Below, piece after piece: positions 56,782 through 64,000 of a stretch of 64,000 nt of DNA; positions within the stretch are counted from its first letter, which is position 1; every line of letters starts with the position of its first letter. A program made the position numbers and the translations under genes. Source of the DNA: Brevibacterium atlanticum (GTDB lineage Bacteria; Actinomycetota; Actinomycetes; Actinomycetales; Brevibacteriaceae). The stretch spans positions 1,054,001 through 1,118,000 of the forward strand of contig NZ_CP050152.1 in NCBI RefSeq assembly GCF_011617245.1, written 5' to 3'. Below the pieces are notes generated by a model. It was not told where the DNA came from and made no database searches. It saw nothing but the letters and a program-made list of their open reading frames with translations.

Positions 56782-57087
56782 TCAGCCGATGAGGCGAGCG
56801 ACGGATGAGGGTGCTCTGGCCAGTGCCGTACCCGGGGTGCCCGGTTCTTCGGGCATGCGGAATTCGCGGATGCTGCGGCGTGCGTCCGGCAGAGACGGAG
56901 GTCGCACCGACAGTGACAGCACACGCAGCAGTGCCATGCTCGCCCATGCGGCGATCGGCGTCAGCAGGGCTGCGCCGAGGAGGGCGAGGACGATGAGGTG
57001 AGTGGGGGACTGGGGGACGACCGAGTCGAGGTCGGCGGAGAGTACGACGACGAGCAGCTGCAGAGTCAGCCACAGATTCGCGAGCAT
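56782..57087 (-). CDS. Small membrane protein (DUF6412-like)
   Basis: A 101-residue protein with two hydrophobic segments (residues 1-17 and about 31-58) and a Pro/Arg-rich C-terminal tail. I recall DUF6412 proteins next to YidC-type genes in actinobacteria, and the layout fits, but I cannot confirm the match. ATG 57087 has GGGGGAT upstream. It probably shares a transcript with the YidC copy and may be its client or partner. Confidence 0.65.
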   Translation of the reverse strand: MLANLWLTLQLLVVVLSADLDSVVPQSPTHLIVLALLGAALLTPIAAWASMALLRVLSLSVRPPSLPDARRSIREFRMPEEPGTPGTALARAPSSVARLIG

Positions 57088-57179
57088 CTCATCCCCCTTT
57101 CCGAATGCCCCGATGCTAACACGCCGGCCTGCGTGTCCCGCCCAGAATCACACCATCCGATCCGCTTCCAGCGGGAACG

Positions 57180-57196
57180 ATCCGCTCACGGCAGAG
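57180..57196 (+). promoter_or_regulatory. Probable ClgR/PopR-type activator site ahead of clpP1
   Basis: ATCCGCTCACGGCAGAG matches the site ahead of the regulator gene (58879-58895, minus strand ATCTGCTCAGAGCAGAA) at 13 of 17 positions. Both are centred exactly 49 bases upstream of a start codon. The pattern resembles the PopR palindrome I recall as TTCTGCC-N3-GGCAGAA. Confidence 0.65.
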
Positions 57197-57236
57197 AAGG
57201 GTCATGCGATCGAGTCCGCCCTGCCAGGCTGAGCTC

Positions 57237-57890
57237 ATGACCATACAACACGCACTGCTCACCCCGCCCGATTCCTACCGACTGGCGACCTGGAACGACT
57301 CCGACGAGCCGACCACGATCCCGATCCCCGAATCCCAACGGATGCTCTACGCCTACCGCTCCGTCGTCTTCAACGGGGAGCTGAGGGACGAGAACGGCAT
57401 GGAGATCATCTCCCGCCTCGTGCTCCTCTCCGCCGAAGACCCCGAGGCCGACATCCACCTGTGGATCAACTCACCGGGAGGGTCCGTGCCGATGATGCAT
57501 GCGATCGCCGACACGATCGCGACCCTGCCGAACGATGTCGTCACGATCGCGTTCGGGTGGGCCGCCTCGGCGGGGCAGTTCGTCCTCAGCCTCGGCACCC
57601 CGGGCAGACGTCTCGCCCTGCCCCACGCCCGCATCCTCCTCCACCAGGGTTCGTCGGGCATCGGCGGTGCCGCCGCCGACATCGAACTGCAGGGCAGCGA
57701 CCTGCGCGACGTCCGCGATTCCGTCCTCACCCGACTCGCCGAGGCTGCGGGGCAGACCTATGACACGATCTTCGCCGATTCCCTCCGTGACAGATGGTTC
57801 ACCGCCGAGGCAGCCCGTGAGTACGGACTCATCGACCGGATCCTCGAGTCCCCGACAGATCTCCACGGACCGATCGGAGCGGGCCGATGA
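57237..57890 (+). CDS. clpP1: ATP-dependent Clp protease proteolytic subunit, ClpP1 (active)
   Basis: This serine-peptidase subunit forms the degradation chamber fed by Clp ATPases. The 217-residue product has the full triad: Ser111 in GWAASAGQF, His136 in ARILLHQ, and Asp181 in FADSLRD. The oxyanion-type INSPGGSV segment is present, and the C-terminal AREYGLIDRIL is typical. GWAASAGQ departs from the common GQAASMGA, as seen in divergent actinobacterial paralogues. ATG 57237 is chosen because CAGGCT ends 6 bases before it. It overlaps clpP2 by 4 bases. Confidence 0.92.
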   Translation: MTIQHALLTPPDSYRLATWNDSDEPTTIPIPESQRMLYAYRSVVFNGELRDENGMEIISRLVLLSAEDPEADIHLWINSPGGSVPMMHAIADTIATLPNDVVTIAFGWAASAGQFVLSLGTPGRRLALPHARILLHQGSSGIGGAAADIELQGSDLRDVRDSVLTRLAEAAGQTYDTIFADSLRDRWFTAEAAREYGLIDRILESPTDLHGPIGAGR

Positions 57891-58468
57891 GCCAGTACAC
57901 CATTCCCAACGTCGTCGACCGGTCCGGTGGGAGTGAGAAGATCGTCGACGTCTACTCCCACCTGCTCGGCAATCGGATCATCTACCTCGGCGTGCCCATC
58001 GACGACGGCGTGGCGAACACGATCATCGCCCAGCTGCTCCACCTCGACGCGAGCAGTCGGGAGCTGCCGATCGCCATGTACATCAACTCTCCGGGCGGTT
58101 CGCTGACCGCGATGACCGCCATCTATGACGCCATGCACCACATCGGCTCTCCGGTGGCCACCACCTGCATCGGGCAGGCGGCCGCCGACGCCGCGGTGCT
58201 GCTCGCCGCCGGCGAGCCGGGTCAGCGGTCCATGCTCGAACACGCCCGCGCCGTGCTGCGTCAGCCTCATGCCGAAGGGGCCAGGGGGACGATCCCCGAT
58301 CTCATCGTCGCCGCCGACGAGATCGTTCGGCAGCGCCGCGAAGTCGAAGGAATGCTCGCTGCCAGCACCGGGCGGTCGGAGGAACAGATCCACAGCGACC
58401 TCGACCGGGACCTCGTCCTCGACGCTCGGGCGGCCCAGGAGTTCGGACTCATCGACGCCATCGTCTGA
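57887..58468 (+). CDS. clpP2: ClpP2 homologue lacking the catalytic Ser and His
   Basis: The 193-residue product keeps the ClpP fold signals (INSPGGSLTAMTAIYDAM, CIGQAA, QEFGLIDAIV). The nucleophile position is Ala100 (GQAAADAA instead of GQAASMGA) and the histidine position is Arg125 (AVLRQPH instead of IHQP). Asp171 is retained. It should therefore be inactive alone and serve as a structural or adaptor ring with ClpP1. The reading is unambiguous in the DNA: codon GCC at 58184-58186. The start is fixed by the ATGA overlap with clpP1. Confidence 0.9.
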   Translation: MSQYTIPNVVDRSGGSEKIVDVYSHLLGNRIIYLGVPIDDGVANTIIAQLLHLDASSRELPIAMYINSPGGSLTAMTAIYDAMHHIGSPVATTCIGQAAADAAVLLAAGEPGQRSMLEHARAVLRQPHAEGARGTIPDLIVAADEIVRQRREVEGMLAASTGRSEEQIHSDLDRDLVLDARAAQEFGLIDAIV

Positions 58469-58481
58469 AGGATCGAGGTGC

Positions 58482-58838
58482 TCAGGCGGCCAGGGAGAGC
58501 TGTGCCTGTCCGGCTGCCGGGGGAGTGGGCGCGGCCTGAACCGAGCGGATCGACGTCAGGGTTGCCGAAGCGAAGCGTCCTGCGTCCATGACGCCGGCCG
58601 CGAGCACGAGGACCTGCGGCAGCTCAAGCCCGAGGACGACGGCGACGGCCTCGATGACCTCGGACGACGGGTCCTTCAGCCCGCGTTCGACCTCGGAGAG
58701 GAACTGCGTCGACACACCTGATCGGCGGGAGACCTGGGCCAGGGTGAGGCCGAGGTCGGTGCGGCGAAGCCGCAGGGCGCGACCGAGGGCCTCACGCCAC
58801 AGTGGCGGCGTCGGGGTGGTAGGCGAGGGTGCAGTCAT
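58482..58838 (-). CDS. ClgR/PopR-like XRE-family regulator of clp genes
   Basis: A 118-residue activator-type protein. The HTH spans about residues 15-72, and GVSTQFLSEVERGLKDPSSEVIEAV closely follows the pattern of ClgR and PopR. A variable tail ends in LSLAA; C-terminal Ala-Ala is the kind of end that makes PopR and ClgR substrates of ClpP. It converges with clpP2 (13 bases). ATG 58838 has TAGGAT 6 bases upstream, a leaderless pattern, and a palindromic site centred 49 bases upstream. It would sense ClpP capacity by its own degradation; that is inference from the Streptomyces proteins. Confidence 0.82.
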   Translation of the reverse strand: MTAPSPTTPTPPLWREALGRALRLRRTDLGLTLAQVSRRSGVSTQFLSEVERGLKDPSSEVIEAVAVVLGLELPQVLVLAAGVMDAGRFASATLTSIRSVQAAPTPPAAGQAQLSLAA

Positions 58839-58878
58839 GGGGCGATCCTACGAAACGCAGCGCCGCCTCGGCGAGGGT

Positions 58879-58895
58879 TTCTGCTCTGAGCAGAT
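58879..58895 (-). promoter_or_regulatory. Probable autoregulatory ClgR/PopR-type site
   Basis: TTCTGCTCTGAGCAGAT contains the perfect 15-bp palindrome TCTGCTC-T-GAGCAGA (58880-58894). It is centred 49 bases before the regulator's start codon, the same distance as the matching site ahead of clpP1. Confidence 0.65.
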
Positions 58896-58954
58896 GATGT
58901 GAATGGATGCTGTCACGTGAAGTGGCCCACAGGCATTGAGGTAACCACGGTGAG

Positions 58955-58973
58955 TCAGGTTAGGCTGGCCTAT
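58955..58973. promoter_or_regulatory. Iron box (DtxR/IdeR type)
   Basis: TCAGGTTAGGCTGGCCTAT matches 15 of 19 positions of the consensus TTAGGTTAGGCTAACCTAA. It lies 50 bases before the siderophore-binding protein gene and should give repression by iron. Confidence 0.8.
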
Positions 58974-59023
58974 GTCAATACTCTGGGGTCGTTGAGACCC
59001 CGCCCACTGTCGAAAGGACAGGA

Positions 59024-60052
59024 ATGTCAGTTCCTCGCAGCCGTCGTGCTGTCATCGCCGGGGCCCTCGTCGCTCTCTCGCTCACCGCTACCGCGTGCGG
59101 TCAAGGGTCGCAGGCCGCCGAAGGGTCCGGCTCCGGAGACTTCGAGACTGTGAAGATCAAGCATGCGCTGGGCACGGCCGTCATCGAATCCGAACCCGAA
59201 CGAGTCGTCACGCTCGGACAGGGCTCGACCGAGACCGCGATCGCGCTGGGAAAGACCCCGGTCGGGATGGAGGAGTACGCGTGGGGCAGTGACGATTCCG
59301 GCTACATGCCGTGGATCAAGGAAGCGATCGATGAGAAGGGGGACGAGCTGCCGAAGCAGGTTCAGGGTGACACCGAGCTCGACGTCGAAGCCATCGCCGA
59401 ACTCGACCCCGACGTCATCCTCGCCCCCTGGTCGGGCATCACCCAGAAGCAGTACGACAAGCTCACGGACATCGCTCCGACCGTGGCGTACCCGAAGCAG
59501 CCGTGGACGATCGAATGGGATGACCAGATCACGACGATCGGCAAGGCGCTCGGTCACGAAAAGGAATCCGAAGGCCTCGTCGAGGACATCAAGAAGCAGC
59601 TCAAGGACGCCAAGCGCGACGAGTACAAGGACCTCACCTTCTCCTTCGTCTACAACGACGGACCCGGCACGCTCGGCGTCTTCTATCCCACCGAACAGCG
59701 CGTGGCCATGGTCTCCGCCCTCGGCCTGACCCCGGACCCGGTCATCGACGAGCTGAAGAAGGACTACGACGAACCGGGCACTGACTCGGCACTCATCGGT
59801 CTGGAGAACGCCGACAAGCTCAACGACTCCGACCTCCTCTTCACCTTCTACGCGGATGAGAAGAACCGGAAGGAAGTCGAAGGCCAGGGCCTGTACGCGA
59901 ACATTCCCGCGGTCAAGGCCGGAGCCGTCGTGGCCCCGGACGATCAGCCGTTCGTCACCGGCTCCTCGATCATCAACCCGCTCACCGTGCCGTGGACGCT
60001 CAAGCGCTACGTGCCGATGATCGATGAAGCCGTGAAGAAGCTCGACAAGTAG
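59024..60052 (+). CDS. Iron-siderophore ABC transporter substrate-binding lipoprotein
   Basis: A 342-residue FepB/FecB-like receptor. The signal AVIAGALVALSLTATACG has a lipobox (TATAC). The fold then follows with ERVVTLGQGSTETAIALGKTPVGM, LDVEAIAELDPDVILAPWSG and the long middle helix region. It would capture ferric siderophores at the cell surface; no permease or ATPase gene is adjacent, so it must share one encoded elsewhere. ATG 59024 follows AAAGGACAGGA. The iron box upstream supports induction by iron starvation. Confidence 0.9.
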   Translation: MSVPRSRRAVIAGALVALSLTATACGQGSQAAEGSGSGDFETVKIKHALGTAVIESEPERVVTLGQGSTETAIALGKTPVGMEEYAWGSDDSGYMPWIKEAIDEKGDELPKQVQGDTELDVEAIAELDPDVILAPWSGITQKQYDKLTDIAPTVAYPKQPWTIEWDDQITTIGKALGHEKESEGLVEDIKKQLKDAKRDEYKDLTFSFVYNDGPGTLGVFYPTEQRVAMVSALGLTPDPVIDELKKDYDEPGTDSALIGLENADKLNDSDLLFTFYADEKNRKEVEGQGLYANIPAVKAGAVVAPDDQPFVTGSSIINPLTVPWTLKRYVPMIDEAVKKLDK

Positions 60053-60062
60053 TCGTTCCCGC

Positions 60063-61550
60063 TCAGTTCAGGGCGCTGAGCTTCTTCCAGTCGTCCCAGC
60101 TGTAGACCCAGTCGGAGATGTCGCTGTCTTCGGTCGACAGGCTGACGTCCGAACCGGTGATCTCGACGGGATCGCCGAAGATCGCGGTGTCGTAGTACTG
60201 CTTGGCGCGTTCGGTGGTGAGGTTGATGCAGCCGTGGGAGACGTTCTGAGAGCCCTGCACTCCGGCCGACCAGGGGGCGGCGTGAATGAATTCGCCGTTG
60301 TTGTGGATGCGCACCGCCCACTGCACGTCGGTCTCGTAGTCCCACTGTTCTGAGGTCATCGTGTAGTCCGCGGACTTGGCCATGACAACGTGGGTGCCGT
60401 TGTACGACGGGGACTTCGGGGCGCCGAGCGAGGCCGGGAAGTCCATGACCTCTTTGCCGTCGCGGGTCACCGTCATCCGGTGGGTCTTCGCGCTGGCCTC
60501 GACGACCTGTTTGCGCCCGATGTCGAAATCGAGGGTGAGATCGTTCTGCCCCACACTGTTCTCTCCGGTGGGCACGTTCTTCAGCGGCGCATCGACGGAG
60601 ACCTTCGAATGCGCGGGCCAGAACTCCTTGGGCCGGAAGTGCAGGCGGGACTGCGGGTCGTCGGGCAGCCAGGCCCACGAGCCCTCGATCTTGCGCTCCT
60701 TGCCGTCCTCATCGGTGACCTTCACCGACAGGCGGTGTTCGACGTCGTCGCGGAATTCCTTGGACACGGTGGAGCCGAAAGTGAGCATGATCGGGGCTGC
60801 GACACCCACGGTCTGATCATCGGACAACGTCGTGCGCACCGACATCGGCGAGGCATCGGAGGAGCCGACGGTGACGTCGGTGGAGACATCGACCTCGTCG
60901 CCATCAGGTGTGGTCGCTGTGGCCGTGAGTGTGTAGCTGCTGTCGGCGACGAGGTCGTAGGTCGAGACCCACGTCGTGGAATCATCGGGGGCCTCGACCG
61001 CCTCGGCGTCGTCGCCCTTCTTCGCCTCCTTCGTCGCTTCGGAGTCTGTGGTCTCACTCGGGGTCGACGATCCGGCCTGCGCGTCCTCATCTGCCTTGAG
61101 GGCCTGGCCGTCGGTGTCGAAGAACTTCCCGGAGTCGGCCGAGATGCGCGGGTGGTCCTCCTCGGTGAGGGTGATGTCGGTGAGTGTGGCGTTCTCGACG
61201 GAGATGCCGATTCGGTTCCCGGGGTCGAAGTCCAGTTTGTCGCCGGTCTCGATGGCCTCGCCGAACTCATCGCCGGTGGGAATCCCGGCAGGTGAGGTCG
61301 CATCGTCGCTCGCTGAAGCCGAGGAGGTCGGGTCCCCGCTGGGCTGTGCCGTCGACGTCGGAGCGGTCGTCGCACCGGACTCGGCATCCTCGCCGGTGAT
61401 CGTTCCGACACGGAAGACGGGTTCGTCGGCCGCCTCGGCGGTCTTCGCATCATTGCGGGTCGCGTCAGGGTCGGAACTCGACGGCGTGCACGCCGTGAGC
61501 AGGGCCAACGCCGAAAGGCCGGCAACGGCCCCAAAGAACTTCGTGGACAA
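60063..61550 (-). CDS. L,D-transpeptidase lipoprotein
   Basis: A cell-wall enzyme making 3-3 peptide cross-links, 495 residues. The signal GLSALALLTACTP with lipobox LTAC is followed by a long Ala/Ser/Thr/Asp-rich linker (about residues 25-190). Ig-like domains follow, as in the mycobacterial LdtB type, then a YkuD domain. The active site is HAAPWSAGVQGSQNVSHGCINLT, with the catalytic Cys in SHGCINL. The start is TTG 61550, with GAGG upstream at longer-than-usual spacing. It converges with the siderophore-binding gene (10 bases). Confidence 0.92.
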   Translation of the reverse strand: MSTKFFGAVAGLSALALLTACTPSSSDPDATRNDAKTAEAADEPVFRVGTITGEDAESGATTAPTSTAQPSGDPTSSASASDDATSPAGIPTGDEFGEAIETGDKLDFDPGNRIGISVENATLTDITLTEEDHPRISADSGKFFDTDGQALKADEDAQAGSSTPSETTDSEATKEAKKGDDAEAVEAPDDSTTWVSTYDLVADSSYTLTATATTPDGDEVDVSTDVTVGSSDASPMSVRTTLSDDQTVGVAAPIMLTFGSTVSKEFRDDVEHRLSVKVTDEDGKERKIEGSWAWLPDDPQSRLHFRPKEFWPAHSKVSVDAPLKNVPTGENSVGQNDLTLDFDIGRKQVVEASAKTHRMTVTRDGKEVMDFPASLGAPKSPSYNGTHVVMAKSADYTMTSEQWDYETDVQWAVRIHNNGEFIHAAPWSAGVQGSQNVSHGCINLTTERAKQYYDTAIFGDPVEITGSDVSLSTEDSDISDWVYSWDDWKKLSALN

Positions 61551-61733
61551 CAGGGAAACCTCGTTCGAGCACAGGGATGAGAACTGCGAGCAATGCTAGT
61601 GAAGTGAAATCACGAAAGTATTAAAGAATCCGCATATCTTCCCCGGATCGGGCGCTCACAGGCGGGAGAGGTCGGTGCTGACCTGGGCCGACGGGAGATA
61701 AGGGGAGTTGTGGAATTGTGATCTTCGGGGAAA

Positions 61734-61822
61734 GAGGACTCCCCGTGCACCCGCCAGAGCTCGCTTACCCTTGCTGCCTTCCGGCCCTGGGGGAGTTCAC
61801 AAGATGGCGCCGCACGGGGAGC
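61734..61822 (-). ncRNA. ffs: Signal recognition particle RNA, small bacterial type
   Basis: The minus strand reads GGCTCCCCGTGC, then GTGAACTCCCCCAGGGCC, GGAAGGCAGCAAGGGTAAGC, and CTCTGGCGGGTGCACGGGGAGTC in two pieces. This contains the SRP54-binding domain with its GGAAGGCAGCA segment, and the ends close as CCCCGTGC/GCACGGGG. The size of about 90 bases fits the small hairpin type. TAGACT on the minus strand (61831-61836) sits at the right distance for a -10. The exact ends are approximate. Confidence 0.93.
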
Positions 61823-61833
61823 CAGCGACCAGT

Positions 61834-63312
61834 CTAGTCGAGAGCATCCTCGGGGGACAAAACGAGGGTCGTCTCGTGTTCCCGTGACTGCCGATTCAGT
61901 CGTACCAGAACCAGCGCACCCGCACCGAAGACCAGGCTCAGCCCGACCTGGACGAGGCAGGCGAGAGCGAACGCCGAGTCGTATCCGAGACTGAGCGTGA
62001 AGACGTGGAAGAGTGCCCCGAGCAGCGCCACCCCGACGGCGATGCCCGCCTGCTGCATCGTTGAGATCAGACCTCCGCTGAGACCGGCGACCCGGTCGGG
62101 GACCGCCCCGACGACGGTGCCGACCAGGGGCCCGAACTGGAGGGCCTGAGCGGCGCCGAGGACGATGCCCGGCAGTTGGAACCACAGGTTCCACTCCGTG
62201 GCCGGTGCCTCGGCCGAGGCCCATGCGACGCCGAGGAGGCTGATCACCTGCACGGCGGTGCCGAGGACTATCGTGCCCGGTCCGCCGAGGCGTCCGACGA
62301 GGCGGGGGACGAGGAGAGAGACGATGAGGAAGGCCGCAGCGAAGAGACCGAGGGTGAGGCCGGAGACCACGGCGGGGTCCCCGTGGCCGGTCTGCGAAGT
62401 GAGCGCGAAGTTGTAGAGGAAGGTGCCGAAGCCGGCGAAGAACAGCAGGGCCATGACCATCCCGATCCAGGCGGCGGGCACGCGCACCACCTGCGGTGGG
62501 ATGAGCGGATGACGTCCGGTCGCCTCGGCGCGGTTCTGCCAGGCCGCGAAGGCGATGAGGGCGACAGCGCAGACGGCCAGCAGGATCGCCGGCAGCGGCA
62601 GCCATCCGGTGACGGGTCCGAGTGCGAAGCCGATGACGAGGCTGACCATGCCGATGCCGAGCAGGATGGCGCCGGGCACATCGAGGGGCGCCGGATGCGC
62701 GCTGCGGGACTCGGTGAGCTTGAGCGAGCCGAGGAAGGCAGCCAGGGCGACGACTCCGCAGCCGAGGAAGGCCGCTCGCCACCCCCAGGTATCGCCGAAG
62801 GCAGAGATCAGGCCCCCGCCGAGGACCTGGCCGCCGACGGTGCCGACGCCGGAGAACGCGCCGAAGAGGCTGAGCGCCCTGAGCCGAGCGGACCCGGCCA
62901 ACGCGTGCTGGAAGCTCGCGAGGATCTGCGGCATCATCACCGCCGCGGCCAGTCCCTGTCCGGTGCGTGCGACGAGCAGGGTCAGCGAGTCCGGGGCCAG
63001 CCCGACGGCGAGGGAGACGAGGACGAGGGCACCGGTGCCGATGGTGAACAGGCGGCGCCGACCGAAGCGGTCGCCGATCCGGCCGCAGAGGATGAGCCCG
63101 GCTGCGAAGGCCGCGGAGAAGAGACCGACGACGAGCGCCGAGGTCGACTCCCCGGCACCGAGATCCGCCTTCACTGCGGGGATGGCGACGTTGGACACGG
63201 AGAACATGAACGTGGCGAGGAAGGCGCCGAGGTGGAGCGGCCAGAGGGTCGGGGTCGGTGCGTCGGTGGATACGGCGCCGTCGGCGGTTGTGTGCTCGGG
63301 AATGTTTCTCAT
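61834..63312 (-). CDS. MFS transporter
   Basis: A 492-residue major facilitator with about 14 hydrophobic stretches. GRIGDRFGRRRLF is motif A, VARTGQGLAAAVMMPQILA motif B, and GGQVLGGGLISAFGDTWGWRAAFLG includes motif C. It is of the DHA2-like drug exporter kind; the substrate is unknown. ATG 63312 is used because the frame upstream overlaps the divergent regulator promoter. It diverges from an XRE-type regulator that probably controls it. The -10 of ffs overlaps its TAG stop. Confidence 0.9.
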   Translation of the reverse strand: MRNIPEHTTADGAVSTDAPTPTLWPLHLGAFLATFMFSVSNVAIPAVKADLGAGESTSALVVGLFSAAFAAGLILCGRIGDRFGRRRLFTIGTGALVLVSLAVGLAPDSLTLLVARTGQGLAAAVMMPQILASFQHALAGSARLRALSLFGAFSGVGTVGGQVLGGGLISAFGDTWGWRAAFLGCGVVALAAFLGSLKLTESRSAHPAPLDVPGAILLGIGMVSLVIGFALGPVTGWLPLPAILLAVCAVALIAFAAWQNRAEATGRHPLIPPQVVRVPAAWIGMVMALLFFAGFGTFLYNFALTSQTGHGDPAVVSGLTLGLFAAAFLIVSLLVPRLVGRLGGPGTIVLGTAVQVISLLGVAWASAEAPATEWNLWFQLPGIVLGAAQALQFGPLVGTVVGAVPDRVAGLSGGLISTMQQAGIAVGVALLGALFHVFTLSLGYDSAFALACLVQVGLSLVFGAGALVLVRLNRQSREHETTLVLSPEDALD

Positions 63313-63413
63313 GTCTCCAGTGTCGAGCCCGTCATCCGTTTCCGGGAGGGCGTGTGGATGGTGTTGGTCGCACCACCTGGATAGGCGGGGCGGTTCGGGC
63401 GGACAATGGAGGC

Positions 63414-64000
63414 ATGGCACAAGTGAGAAACGAGGAGCTCGGACTCTTCCTCCGCTCGAGACGCAACCGGGTGCGCCCCTGCGACGTGGGCCTGGCGACA
63501 GGCGGACGCCGTCGGGTGCCGGGGCTGCGCCGTGAAGAGGTCGCGGTGCTCGCGAACATCGGCACCAGCTGGTACACGTGGCTCGAGCAGGGACGCGACG
63601 TCCAGCCGTCGGAATCGGTGCTCGAATCCATCGCCGAGGCGCTCCTGCTCGACCGTGAGGAGCGTGCCCATCTCTTCCTGCTCGGCGGGTATCCCGACCG
63701 GGTGGCGAACCCCGGGGATTCCGCGGTGGGGGAGGCGATGCGCACCCTGCTCGACGAGATGCTGCCGCTGCCGGCGATGGTCACGGACCCGCGGAACACA
63801 GTGCTCGCGTATAACTCGGTGCAGCGGTATCTCGCCTCCGACCTCGAAGAATTCGCGGCGGGGGAGCGCAACTGCGCCATCCAGACCTTCGAGAATCCCG
63901 AATGGGCGCGCGCCTTCCGCAGCGACGACGGGCACCGGTCGCACCTGGTGGCGAAGCTGCGGGCCTCGTACGCGGAGTCGATCGACGACCCTGAATGGTC
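63414..64000 (+). CDS. XRE-family regulator with MmyB-like ligand domain (cut by window end)
   Basis: The frame is open from ATG 63414 to the window end (195 complete residues). An N-terminal HTH (LGLFLRSRRNRVRPCDVGL, GLRREEVAVLANIGTSWYTWLEQGRDVQPSESVL) is followed by the MmyB-type PAS-like domain (LDEMLPLPAMVTDPRNTVLAYN). This type often represses the divergent transporter gene; here that is the MFS gene 101 bases away. GGAGG lies 3 bases before the ATG. Confidence 0.88.
   Translation, partial: MAQVRNEELGLFLRSRRNRVRPCDVGLATGGRRRVPGLRREEVAVLANIGTSWYTWLEQGRDVQPSESVLESIAEALLLDREERAHLFLLGGYPDRVANPGDSAVGEAMRTLLDEMLPLPAMVTDPRNTVLAYNSVQRYLASDLEEFAAGERNCAIQTFENPEWARAFRSDDGHRSHLVAKLRASYAESIDDPEW

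Overview
The window is high-GC DNA with dense, short-gapped genes, GTG and TTG starts, and many -10 hexamers only 6-7 bases before start codons. Homodimeric AceE, Mqo, a ClgR/PopR-type regulator and a DtxR/IdeR-type iron box add to this. Together they indicate an actinobacterium. Brevibacterium or a close relative is my guess from gene content, not a demonstrated assignment. No phage, IS transposase, tRNA, 16S/23S/5S rRNA or CRISPR array was seen.

Region 1 (1-21.4 kb) is a purine and glyoxylate catabolic block. It holds the end of the xanthine dehydrogenase Mo subunit, xdhC, guanine deaminase, urate oxidase, hydroxyisourate hydrolase, OHCU decarboxylase, allantoinase and a ureidoglycine aminohydrolase-type bicupin. 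Glyoxylate can then be used through glyoxylate carboligase, hydroxypyruvate isomerase, tartronate semialdehyde reductase and glycerate kinase. The block also carries a citrate-lyase/malate-synthase-like protein (DUF6986 type), an ACT-domain malic enzyme and AceE, which could form a glyoxylate-malate-pyruvate-acetyl-CoA cycle. An IclR-family regulator (AllR-like) lies inside the block, and GGAA-N6-TTCC sites lie in front of hyi, between iclR and the malic enzyme gene, and between glxK and uraD. A 1.2-kb cassette with 67-bp palindromic terminal inverted repeats and one AbiEi/DUF559-type gene lies between allB and bcp. A third copy of the palindrome follows guaD.

Region 2 (21.4-39 kb) is mostly housekeeping: mqo, a hisC-like aminotransferase, a GlcD-type oxidase, a flavin reductase, a 2OG-Fe(II)/isopenicillin-N-synthase-like oxygenase, mmuM, tgt, a queuosine-precursor transporter, and a peptidase fused to a tRNA-editing domain. 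An AI-2E family permease, a small GNAT-GNAT-HAD-SRPBCC group and an aldehyde dehydrogenase/DUF779 pair follow.

Region 3 (39-48.3 kb) has a six-gene, tightly overlapping minus-strand operon. It encodes a peptide/nickel-type ABC importer, a luciferase-like monooxygenase and a two-domain CMD/alkylhydroperoxidase protein of unknown substrate. Tandem glyoxalase-like paralogues are divergent from it.

Region 4 (48.3-64 kb) holds a DUF3152 lipoprotein with a metzincin-like zinc motif, a TetR/DHA2 efflux pair with a readable promoter-operator, a ClpC-type ATPase, and a second YidC with a small membrane protein. Next come a ClpP1-ClpP2 pair, in which ClpP2 has lost its nucleophile and histidine, and a ClgR/PopR-like activator. 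The activator's probable sites lie 49 bp ahead of both clpP1 and its own gene. The window ends with an iron-box siderophore-binding lipoprotein, an L,D-transpeptidase, the SRP RNA gene and an MFS/XRE divergent pair, the last gene being cut by the window edge.
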